From Ciborinia camelliae (lineage: Eukaryota; Ascomycota; Leotiomycetes; Helotiales; Sclerotiniaceae), in assembly GCA_025890175.1 (NCBI GenBank), contig JANPYM010000004.1, forward strand, positions 2,106,809 through 2,170,808: DNA of 64,000 nt, written 5' to 3'. Under the pieces are notes generated by a model. That model worked only from the letters and a program-made list of their open reading frames with translations. It was not told the DNA's origin and searched no databases. Position numbers and translations under genes: made by a program. Positions 46,418-56,689 of this stretch are shown one piece after another (positions within the stretch are counted from its first letter, which is position 1; every line of letters starts with the position of its first letter).

Positions 46418-49400
46418 CTTTTTGGGGAGGGTTGGGGGGTTGCGGAATTCATACATAAGATGGCAGATGGAGTTTCGGGGATTTGGGAATTTGGGGATGA
46501 GGGGATGGGGGGATGGGGGGTGGAGGATGAACAGAAAGAATAAAAATGATTGGCGCCATGAAGCGGGGTGGAGTTATTCAATAAATAGCTTCTGCTTCTT
46601 TTTCTTTTCTTTTTCTTTCCTTGCTTTTTTCTTCAAAGAACATCTTGAGGGTGGGTCTTGTTTTTTGGATGTGTATCTCTTGCTTCACATGGATACATGT
46701 CATGCCACATCCCTCGGGAATGAATTTTTCGCTACGGACAAACAAGATACCAAATCATACCAAATCATTTAGTTTGCTTTTTCTTCTTCCTGTGTCCTTT
46801 CTGAGCGCATATGCATAGATACCTAGGTATTGAGGGCCTTTTTTTGTTTGAGAGAATATCTTTGGTGGCGTGGCGTAATTGGGTAGTTTCGGTTATCTTT
46901 GGCTAAATCGTTTTAGTCTCGGTCTCGGTCTCTGGTATAGGGGCTGGAGATTAATGATTAATCATTAAAATTCAATATTTAATTTCATTATTTAAATTAT
47001 TTTAGTTATTAATGGAGTGAGGAAATCTCATGTGGAATTTATTGAGAATACCTAGATATTCTTTGGTCTAGAATTTTATGGTGGGTGAGGAAATACTTGG
47101 TGATGTTTTTGGTTGGGTTGGGCTGGATTGGGTTGTGTTTTGTTGGTTCTTTGTTGATGGTTATGGGGGGATATAGATGTAGATATTGACTGAGATATAT
47201 AGATATCTATACAGAGATATATTATGTTTATAAAATGAGATGGAATGGGAATGCGGATTTGGGAGGAGATGAAGAAGAATAATAGGAAGGAGGGAGGAGG
47301 GAGGAGGGAGGAGGGGAGGAGGGTGGATAAGTATATATAATCTTATGTTATTTTATATTATATATTAAGAGTATGACTCTACCTAGGATATGTGGGAAGC
47401 ATATGGTCGGATTGCTTGTAGGAATCGTAGAATCCATTACCATGAACTGCTTTTCTTTGAAGATATGATTCTTCGACTATATGAACATGTCGTGATCACT
47501 ATTTCTGAAACCATTCTTGTAAGTTTTGGAGATAAGTGAAAAGCTCAGGAAACGATACTAGCCGGCGTTGCATGAATATAACGATAAATAGTTCAAGAAT
47601 ATCATGGAATCCGAGTGAACAGACGACGACATAAGTGTTGAAGGAAACCTTGGTAAATTCGATTCCACCTTGAGGAGATGGTTCCTTTGGTCTGTGATCG
47701 ATCGACTTTTATTCCTTCGAATCCGTCAAAAGTTTCGATGGCCCAGAAAATGTCCTCGATAAGTAACTACTTTCCAAGATATAGGTAGGCATTTGCTACC
47801 ACTATAGGGCACACTCCTCACACTCAAATGCTTTGATACCGTAGATGACTCCCTCAATTTAAAATTACCGAAGACCTGCCTGCGCTTTGGCTTAATACTT
47901 TCTGGGGGCAGCATTCAGGGACGAGAGAATAGCATACTGAGTTCTGCATTCAACAGCGCCAACGAAATGATACAAGCCGAAAAGCCCAATTTTCATTCAA
48001 GACTCTTTCCTGTTTTAGTCGAAAATTGTATCCTGCCATGGTTCTGAATCGGCAAATATTACACAATTCTTAAGATAAAAAACATAGCTGCAACATTAGC
48101 AAACAAGCCGATCTTCCTGTGAAGGCCATGCTAGGCGTATCGGAACATATGAGCTCCAATGCCCTCGGAAGTCTTTGCTGTGAATGTAGGTCTTGGCTCT
48201 GGGATTGTGCGATTACTTGACGCCATTCAAGTCCTTCCTCGTCAAGACCAGTTCTTCAGAGAACTAAGAATACTATATGTATGTTTTCCAGGAGTGAAAT
48301 TTTCAGCTCTTGCCTTGTCTATGCTGTAGTAAGCCACCTATCTATCATGGACTATGCGCACTTTTAGGTCATTGGACTCATGGTCGTAAGCAGCTTGTAA
48401 GTTGAGAGAGACACCAAATATGAGTCTCTGATTGTATATGATAACCAAGAAAAATCAAAGTAAATTTTGCATGGTGATAGACGAGATGCATGTTTTATAC
48501 TCTGCATCATCTTGATGAATGCATTCCTGATCTATCTATATCCACTTGAGATCGTACGGATTGGCAGCAGTTTCATTTTCTTCTGGCTCAATTGACTTGA
48601 CATTTGGATCAGCAATTGAAGATTTATCTTATTCTTCCTCGCAACAAATCTCAAGTTCTTCGCCCATTGAAAAATGGTGGGATCTTGAGCCGTGTAAATG
48701 TGATGATTTACGTGCGATCTTCGGCACCTTTCTTACCCGACCTAGCCTACACCGGAATGAACCGGCATGGCCCGGCCCGAGATGAATGATGAACAAGTGA
48801 CCATTGATAGGTCAACTATCTTGACGTCGAATAACGTGAGACCTAAAATATCATTGGAGAATTTCAACCAATCATGAAACTCAGATTACATAATATACAA
48901 GAAATTATAATATCAACCCAACACACAGGCAACATGAAGCCCCGGCCATGGATGAATCTGATCTGATAGCTAGATTGATAATATTGTATGGGTAAGAAAC
49001 TTTGGCATACAATCAATACAAGACAGATAGATAGTAGTTTCTTTATGGGGGCAAGCCCCCAAACCCCCAAGCTCGCTGCGCTCGAGATACCAGCATCGTA
49101 ATAATAATAAATATTCAGAGAACATCAACAGGAACGATCTGAGCAATGGAATGAATAGTCAAACCTTGAACCCAAAGGCAATATGATTGATATATATCTT
49201 CATTCATTCATAACACATAGTGGCTCCTCAATCATCAAGATCAAGGGAGAGGCGCAATTCTTCACATAAGATGCCATGATAGATAAATAATATGTAGCAG
49301 CCGGCGGTAAGTTGCGCATTCATGAAGCTTTTTTGTAAGAAAAGATTTCATTTGCATCCATTCCAGCGCTCAAAATATGTTCCTCTAGAACACAAGATAG

Positions 49401-49757
49401 AGGAAGACTCGATTGATTGTGAATTGCTTCACACAAGTACACCCACAATAAAAAGTGTTCATTACAATTTAAATGAGGAAAAGAAGAAGAAAAAGTTTAG
49501 AAAATTTCCAAAAGTGAAGAACTTTATAGTGTGGGAAATTAGTCAGCAATTGATGAACCAATCATGAGAATGGGGAACGGGATTAGTAAATTCCATAGAA
49601 CGCTAAGAAGTTACATCCGAAACAACGAAAGAGCTTCAAATGATTTGGGGTACGTCAAGATAATTATATTCAATTGAAGGGTTTCCCCTCGCCACTTTTG
49701 TTACTTGCGGAGTTTCTTTCTTTCTTATTTCTCATACCCCAGATTCTACAGATCACG
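46418..49757. other. Long gene-free spacer
   Basis: 3.3 kb without a recognised gene. It contains G-rich tracts near 46,495-46,530, a GGAGGA-type purine tract at 47284-47326, and an odd G/C block near 49,050-49,085 (GGGGGCAAGCCCCCAAACCC, then AGCTCGCTGCGCTCGAG) typical of element relics in fungal spacers. Small frames at 48,546-48,789 and 49,322-49,567 show no motif or splicing support. Confidence 0.45.
47284..47326. repeat. GGAGGA purine tract
   Basis: A 43-bp run of G and A only, bar one T, with repeated GGGAGGA units. It has several GGG runs on one strand, so could form a triplex or G-quadruplex. Confidence 0.7.
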
Positions 49758-52325
49758 ATGCTGAGGTCAACCTTATCGAGATCAGCTCTACGAAGCAGTA
49801 GACAAAGCTTCTGTGTTGCAAGAACATTCGCGACTACAAATAGAAGACAGGCAGAGGTCACTCTTACTGTTGGTAAGGCGCATTGGATCTGCGGAGTGTG
49901 GTATAGGATGTTTGGCTAATTTCTATACTAGACGGCAAACAGGTTTCAATAGAAGGTATGCTGGGAAGTGTTACCATTGGGGTAGAAGAGATGTTGACAC
50001 GCCATAGCTGGTTCTGCTTTAATTCAAGCATGTGAGAAGGCGGGAGCTGTAATTCCAAGGCAAGTAGTCAATGGGTGATCTATGTACTCGGGATTATTGC
50101 TAATGCTTTATAGATATTGCTATCATGAGTAAGTCGACACGATGCTGCACATATTACAAAGGAGCCCCACTGATCCGAATCTCCCACCACAGAAAACTTA
50201 TGATTGCAGGAAATTGTCGTATGTGTTTAGTTGAAGTCGAGAAAGCACCAAAACCAGTCGCATCATGTGCATGGCCGGTACAGCCCGGTATGGTTGTCAA
50301 GACCAACTCACCCCTCACACACAAAGCCCGAGAAGGAGTTATGGAATTTTTATTGGCCAACCACCCGTTAGATTGTCCTATTTGCGACCAAGGAGGAGAA
50401 TGTGATTTGCAAGATCAATCTATGAGATATGGAGCCGACCGTGGTCGATTTCACGAGGTTGGTGGCAAGCGTGCTACCGAGGACAAAAATATTGGACCCC
50501 TCATTAAGACTTCGATGAACAGATGTATTCAATGCACAAGATGTATTCGATTCGCAAACGATGTTGCTGGTGCGCCGGAACTTGGATCTACTGGAAGAGG
50601 AAATGATTTGCAAATTGGAACATACCTTGAGAAGAACCTGGATACCGAGATGTCTGGAAACATTATAGATTTGTGCCCGGTTGGAGCTCTCACATCAAAA
50701 CCATACGCTTTCAGAGCGAGACCTTGGGAATTGAAACACTCCGAATCTATTGATGTATTGGACGGTTTAGGATCAAATATTCGAGTCGACTCCAGAGGCC
50801 TCGAAGTTATGCGAATCCTCCCTAGATTAAACGATGATGTCAACGAAGAATGGATTAACGATAAGACACGATTTGCTTGTGACGGATTGAAGACTCAAAG
50901 ACTTACTACTCCGCTGATCAAGAAGGATGGAAAATTCCTTCCAGCCAGTTGGGAGCAAGCTTTGGTTGAGATTGGTGCCGCATACAAGGATTTCGCACCA
51001 AAGGGCAACGAATTCAAGGCTATTGCAGGAGAACTGATTGAGACCGAATCAATGGTTGCTATGAAGGATCTTGCTAATAAACTTGGCTCGGAGAACTTGG
51101 CCCTTGATCAACCTTCTGGAAATGCCCCAATGCCCCACGGCATTGACGTTCGTTCAAATTACTTGTTCAACTCCAAGATTTGGGGTGTAGAGGAAGCCGA
51201 TGCTATTTTGATTGTTGGAAGCAATACCCGACACGAAGCTGCTGGTCTTAATGCTCGTATCCGCAAACAATGGTTGCGTTCTGACCTTGAGATTGGTGTT
51301 GTTGGTGAACCATGGGAATCTACTTTCGAATTCGAGCACCTTGGTACTGATGCAGCCTCCTTGAAGAGGACCCTCGCTGGACCTTTCGGTAAGAAGCTTG
51401 CAGCGGCCAAGAGACCAATGATTATTGTCGGTTCGGGTGTCACTGATCATGCTGATGCCAAGGCTATGTACGAGATGGTCGGTACCTTCGTTGAGAAGCA
51501 CGCCTCAAACTTCTTGACAGAGGAGTGGAATGGATACAACGTTCTTCAACGCGCTGCTTCAAGAGCCGGTGCTTTTGAAGTTGGCTTTACCACACCTTCC
51601 CAAGCAGTTGCCGAGACAAAACCTAAATTCGTCTGGTTGCTTGGTGCCGATGAATTCAATGCGGCTGATATCCCCAAGGACGCTTTCGTTGTCTACCAAG
51701 GTCACCACGGTGATCGTGGAGCTCAAATTGCCGATGTTGTTCTTCCAGGTGCCGCATATACCGAGAAGGCAGGAACCTATGTTAACACCGAAGGACGTGT
51801 ACAAATGACCCGTGCCGCCACTTCATTACCAGGTGCCGCAAGAACCGACTGGAAGATTATCCGAGCAGTTAGTGAGTTCTTGGGGGCTCCATTACCATAT
51901 GACGATGTCGCCGCTCTCCGTGATCGTATGGTCGAGATCAGCCCTTCATTAGCAAGCTACGATACTGTTGAGCCAGTCGCCTTGAGACAATTGAGCAAGG
52001 TACAATTAGTAGACCAGAACAAGGGTAGCAAGCCAACGGGTGCGCCATTGAAGAAGGTTATCGATAACTTTTACTTTACAGATGTTATTTCAAGAAGGTT
52101 AGTCTATCCAATCTACTTCATCCTCCCTTCCTTTCTTTTCCTTGCCTTCCTCTGCCCTTTTCCCTCTATTCCATCCCAGAAAATTAAATATCTAACTCAA
52201 ACTATAGTTCGCCAACAATGGCCAGATGTTCAGCAGCAAAGGAGACAGGTAACCCCGAAACTAATTTCCTGGCTCCGGGCTACTCGAGCGAAAATCCTCG
52301 TGGACGTGTGGCTTATGGGCCTTGA
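49758..52325 (+). CDS. nuo78: Complex I 78 kDa iron-sulfur subunit (NDUFS1)
   Basis: Six exons: 49758-49872, 49932-49955, 50008-50059, 50114-50128, 50193-52097 and 52208-52325; 742 aa, as expected for fungi. The N-terminus is a mitochondrial presequence rich in Arg and Ser (MLRSTLSRSALRSSRQ). Iron-sulfur ligands are visible: YCYHE, NCRMC and ASC for the 2Fe-2S cluster, then HPLDCPICDQGGECDLQDQS and MNRCIQCTRCIRF for 4Fe-4S clusters. A molybdopterin-oxidoreductase-like domain follows. The last exon ends NPRGRVAYGP. The subunit carries electrons from FMN along the peripheral arm of NADH dehydrogenase in the mitochondrial inner membrane. Exons of 24 and 15 nt encode DGKQVSIE-like and YCYHE pieces, and the third intron begins with GC. 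Confidence 0.95.
50060..50113 (+). other. GC-AG intron in nuo78
   Basis: The donor reads CCAAG|GCAAGT, the acceptor TTTATAG, with a GCTAAT branch point 14-19 bases upstream. Frame (phase 2) and protein conservation (IPR-YCYHE) both require this junction. GC donors normally show this near-perfect match to U1 at the other positions. Confidence 0.85.
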
Positions 52326-52849
52326 TCTTGACGGCCTCGTATTGAGGGATGATGGGGAGGGTCCTGGTTTTCTTGCGTGCAAAGACGGTGTTTGTGTATA
52401 TATGGGTAGCAGGCAGTCAAATGAAAAAATTGTCATTTTAAAAAGCAGATCTGTTGGTATTTCGATATGATGGGATGTGAAGTGTGATGTAGATGAAATA
52501 CAATGATGGAAATCAATGTTGCGAGTCATTTTTTTCTGGGCTTCAATTCTATGCATTTTACAAATACTGTACAAAGTCGCTGGATAAAAAAAACTTTGAA
52601 CCTTATTGCCTGACTGCCATGACCTGCCACAGGACCGAGGTTCCATCTCCATCCACAACGCCAAACCAGGCTCGTCATCTCATCTGATTTTGTCGGTGCC
52701 TCTACTCAAAAAGAGTCACTTGGATTCCTCTTTCTCTTCTGAGTCCTTTCTCTTCCCTAGAACCCTCACCCGTCCCACCAATTTTCTCTCATTCCAGATT
52801 GTCATCCTGCCTTAATAAAATAAAGCGTCGACACAAGCGCCAAGAAAAA
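52326..52849. other. Convergent intergenic region
   Basis: The 3' flanks of nuo78 (+) and erd2 (-). The frame of nuo78 exon 5 runs on open through its last intron to 52,470, but this is read-through, not coding. Confidence 0.55.
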
Positions 52850-53621
52850 TTATACGGGCAAAGTAAATCTCTTCCCCTTCATGACCTTGGTATAATAAAT
52901 CCAGAAGAAATCGGAGTAGAGAATCGTCTGGATGATTCCCGCAAATACAGCAATCCCATCCCAGTGTGACTCGGCAAAATATCTCCACAACCAATTCGGT
53001 ATATATAGGGCTCGGTAACTCCCTAGAGCAAAGAGATAGTTCGCGGTTATCGTCTCGGCTTCACCGGTTCGTTGTAGGAGGAATAGTTGGGGGAGAATGG
53101 CTACGGATTCGAGCCAGATGCTAAAGGCCCAGAGGAGCTCGGCGGGTGTATAGGCGTATGGGTAGATGAGCGCACACATGACGGATCCACCTAAGAGGTA
53201 TTGCACCCGGAATGTATCGAGGTTGGGATCGTGTGTTGGCTTGAAGGATGTCGTCATTAAGTAGATGGTGTATCCTGAGGAGGCAAGGAAGAGTAGCTTG
53301 AAGGAGGTGTTGTAGAGGGAATCGGTGAAGGTCCAGAAGAGATCCAGATAGCGGGTGATGTAGACGAGGAGGTAGAGGGCTTGCGATTTGAACGATATGC
53401 CGGCGCAGGACTGGGGGTGAGAGGGTTAGTTGCTTGGATGCTGGGATGGAAGGGGAGAAGGGGAGGGGACGTACGTTTGTTTGGTGCATTTTGTGGAGGA
53501 GAATGAGGATGGAGAGGAGATGGGAGAAATCCCCTAGAAGCGGAGCGGATTAGTTCATGAACTCATCATCTGCGAAGTATAGTCCCGAACAATACATACC
53601 CAAGATTCGAAAAAGATTCAT
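52850..53621 (-). CDS. erd2: ER lumen protein-retaining (KDEL/HDEL) receptor
   Basis: Three exons: 53600-53621, 53475-53533 and 52850-53410; introns 66 and 64 bp; 213 aa, the usual length. It starts MNLFRILGDFSHLLSILILL, and seven hydrophobic helices span the protein. Signature stretches are SCAGISFKSQALYLLVYITR, RYLDLFWTF, TFRVQYLLGG, WLESVAILPQLFLLQRTG, YLFALGSYRALYIPNW and DFFWIYYTKVMKGK. The C-terminus GKRFTLPV carries the lysine-type Golgi-to-ER retrieval signal of the family. It binds C-terminal K/HDEL motifs of escaped ER proteins in the Golgi and returns them via COPI. It is divergent from the WLM protease gene. Confidence 0.95.
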
Positions 53622-54255
53622 GATGTGCAAGCCAAGGGAGTCACCCTAATCATGCGCAATCGCAAACACTTTGTTCCAAAGCTTCAAAGAAAAAAGAATC
53701 GGGTTCCAGGTGAAAGTGTAAATAAACCAAATCAAATCAGTGGTTCAATTGTTTGAGCATTGAACCGTTGATGTGTAGTTGATGTTGATAAGGTTTGAGG
53801 ACACGCAACGATGAAGCTTAGCTAAGTCCTGCTAAATCTGAGTCGCGATTTATTATTATAGCCTTGTAGCAGAGGGTGCAGGTAGTACAGATGTTCGGTA
53901 CTTTTCAGGGATCATGAAGTAAGGTTGAGTAGGATGACTATTGGCGGCGGGATCGCTCATGGAGGTGAGGTGAGGCGAGTCGGGTTATGTAATCATGAGT
54001 CTTGAGTTTCTTTGTGGCAAGACCACCGTCCACCCAGGATGAAAATGGGAGTGATGATTACGAAGCGGTTTTACCAGCCTAGAAACTTCCATTCGTTCTC
54101 ATATTTCATATTCAATATGTATATTATTTAGCATTCAATACAAAGCATTACTCAGTCTCTCACAAGCATATTGATCATAGTCATTCATTCATTCATATCG
54201 TGCTGCTACATCTTGAAAGATAGAACCATAGTGCTGAATCTGCAGATACAGAACC
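53622..54255. other. Divergent intergenic region
   Basis: 634 bp containing the promoters of erd2 (-) and the ubiquitin-like/WLM gene (+). Nothing more specific is supported. Confidence 0.5.
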
Positions 54256-55302
54256 ATGGATACTAATGACAACATGTCTACTAATCCCCAAGATCTAGTT
54301 TCCTTAACCATCACTCATCATGGCAAACCTCATATATTTTCCCTGCCTTCTGCGGCGACAATCTCAGACCTCTCTGATTCCATCTCCTCTATCCTATCAA
54401 TCCCCTCGTCAAACCAAAAACTCATGGTCTCCAAACTCGGTCTCCTCAAACAGCCTTTCAAAGACCCCTCTCTCCCAATAACAAGCCTGGCCGATAAAAA
54501 GATAACACTCATGGGAAGCACCGTCGCAGAAGCATCTTCGATTGCTGCGGGTGCACTGGCTGCTTCTCGTGCTGTTAATGGGCCGACGAGTACGAAGCAG
54601 AAGGTTTCAGCATATAAAACGAGAGATTGGAAGAGGGAACAAGAGGAAGCGCAATATACATTTCAGACCCTGCGACCTCTTCCGTATTTACCGAATCCCT
54701 CCAAATCTCTCCAATTCCTCCAACGACTGAAGGATGATGCGGGTATCAAAGCAGCTATGCGCAAACACAAATTCACAGTTCCCCTCCTCACAGAAATGAA
54801 CCCAGTGGAACACACAACCTCCAACCACGAAGGCACATCTCGCACTCTGGGACTCAATAGAAACCAAGGAGAAGTTATAGAGCTGAGATTGAGAACAGAT
54901 GCATATGATGGATATAGAGATTATAAAACGATTCGCAAAACCCTCTGTCACGAACTAGCGCATAATGTTTGGGGACCCCATGATAGAAATTTCTGGAATT
55001 TATGTAAAGAGATTGAGAAAGAAGTTGAGGGGAATGATTGGAGGAGTGGCGGTCATGCATTAGGGGAAGGAGAGGAATATTATGGTGGAGAGGAAGTAGA
55101 TGATCATGGGGGTTGGACAGGTGGCGAGTTTGTACTTGGAATTGGCAGTGCAGGGGGTGCGGAAAGTACAGGTTCGGGTTCGAGTTCTGCGCAGGGAATG
55201 AGTAGGAGGGAGATTTTGGCGAAGGCCGCCGAGGAGAGAATGAGGAAGGTTAGGGAGGAGAGGGGTGGTGAGGGCGGAAGTACGGATGGAGGTGCTGCTT
55301 GA
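54256..55302 (+). CDS. Ubiquitin-like/WLM metalloprotease (Wss1-like)
   Basis: Single exon, 348 aa. Residues about 14-90 form a ubiquitin-like domain (LVSLTITHHGKPHIFSLP ... ITSLADKKITLMGST). A WLM domain at about 130-270 carries the zinc-protease motif H232-E-L-A-H236 with a third ligand H242 in HELAHNVWGPHD. It also has FQTLRPLPYLPNPSKSLQFL and DYKTIRKTLCHELAHN. The C-terminus is Gly-rich with a basic helix (SRREILAKAAEERMRKVREE). Wss1/SPRTN-class WLM proteases cut proteins crosslinked to DNA and engage SUMO or ubiquitin and Cdc48. A second possible start is MSTNPQ, seven codons in. Fusion of a ubiquitin-like domain to WLM is known in fission yeast and plants. Confidence 0.9.
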   Translation: MDTNDNMSTNPQDLVSLTITHHGKPHIFSLPSAATISDLSDSISSILSIPSSNQKLMVSKLGLLKQPFKDPSLPITSLADKKITLMGSTVAEASSIAAGALAASRAVNGPTSTKQKVSAYKTRDWKREQEEAQYTFQTLRPLPYLPNPSKSLQFLQRLKDDAGIKAAMRKHKFTVPLLTEMNPVEHTTSNHEGTSRTLGLNRNQGEVIELRLRTDAYDGYRDYKTIRKTLCHELAHNVWGPHDRNFWNLCKEIEKEVEGNDWRSGGHALGEGEEYYGGEEVDDHGGWTGGEFVLGIGSAGGAESTGSGSSSAQGMSRREILAKAAEERMRKVREERGGEGGSTDGGAA

Positions 55303-56689
55303 TAAGATATGATATACACTGGGTACTTTGGGTATGGGCATGCTTTTAGCGATGGCGTTCATGATAATTGGAGTTAAGTCTCTGAGCAGTTCTCAGGGTG
55401 CATCTCATCTTTTGAAAGCGATACATCTGAAGATTGGTTGGTATTGGGTTGATTTGATCAGGAGACTCATTTTTATGAAGTCATGATACACGAGCTTTTG
55501 AAAACATTGGCTCTAAAATTTAAAGCTTTAGCAGTTCCGTTCTGAGGGAAACTTATCCATCCATGCATCTGCACCATCTCTTGTTTGGCGAAGCGGCGAC
55601 AGTCTGTGCTATGTATGATCTGGTGCCTGATCTTAAGAGTAGAGTAGAACTAGGAGTGTAGAACTAGTGATAAAACAGGATCGGTTGCCTTGGCAGTATA
55701 AATATGTAGGGGGGTAGACGTCGCTGGGATATGATGATATTGGCTCTTCTGACAGTTTCATCATCAGTGACTATTTGAGATTTTCGGCCTTGAAAAGTGT
55801 GTTGCTTTGTGGGTGTGATGTTATGGGATGAAATATGAGAGGAGAGAGGTTCGAGGCTTTGAAAGGAATAGATCAAAAAATGAGTAAGGGTGCCAGGAAT
55901 ATGTATGCGAGGAAGATCTAGGTGAGTTTATTTCAACTCATATCTACTTAACTTTATCTTTCAGATGGGATGTGCTATACTTGATTAGACTGAGCATCTT
56001 GAACCTGGGATGAAAGTTCATTCTATTTGGAATGAATATATATAGAGATAGTTGTTGCAACTTGAATGATTTACTTTAAGGGCTATGAGAAAATGGAAAA
56101 ATATATTGTAGGCAAGGCAAGTGTTACTTCTTGTGTAGTGGAACATTCTGCTTGCTTAATGTACAAATCACGTATTAGCTGTACAAAACAAATCACGTAG
56201 TAGCGCATCTCCTCTTCTTATATGATAATGTGATCAGACACAGTGCTTTGCATAACTGAAGTCTTTGTGATCTGGTAGAGAAGCAAAGGATCAATAGGCG
56301 AAGTTGAGGTGAAGCTTTCAGGGGGGCTCTTGATTGGTCATGTCAAAGACTTAACTTTTATAAATTCACCTTTTTCATTTCTCCATTTTACAGATGAACA
56401 GCTGATGAAATTCAAACAGCCGAGGTCATTGGAAGATTTTTTACTCTCATATCGATCTGTACTAGTGAAGGGGACGTTTATTCAAATTATAATCTTCGGC
56501 AGAAGAAATAAACAAAAATAAACAAAACTTCGACCAGACACAACTACTACAAAAAACATCAAAAAAGCTTTCAATTTCTACTCTTAAAATTCCATACAAA
56601 CATTCTCGTCGCTTCCTTTGCCAAGTACAACTTTCCACCCAAAAATAAATCTTTCCAACCTAGATCTGCTTGTCCACATACCATACAAG
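55303..56689. other. Intergenic region
   Basis: 1.4 kb between the WLM gene and the F-box-like gene. No gene seen. The final ~170 bp before 56,690 are A- and C-rich, as in fungal leaders. Confidence 0.5.

Noticed and set aside
48546..48789. Frame with WWDLEPCKCDDL-like sequence
   Set aside because: Short, begins at a TTG, with no upstream exon or downstream partner that I could support.
52098..52470. Open extension of the nuo78 frame past exon 5
   Set aside because: The conserved C-terminus (SSPTMARCSAAKETGNP) appears only after splicing at 52098-52207, in another frame; the extension is intron read-through.
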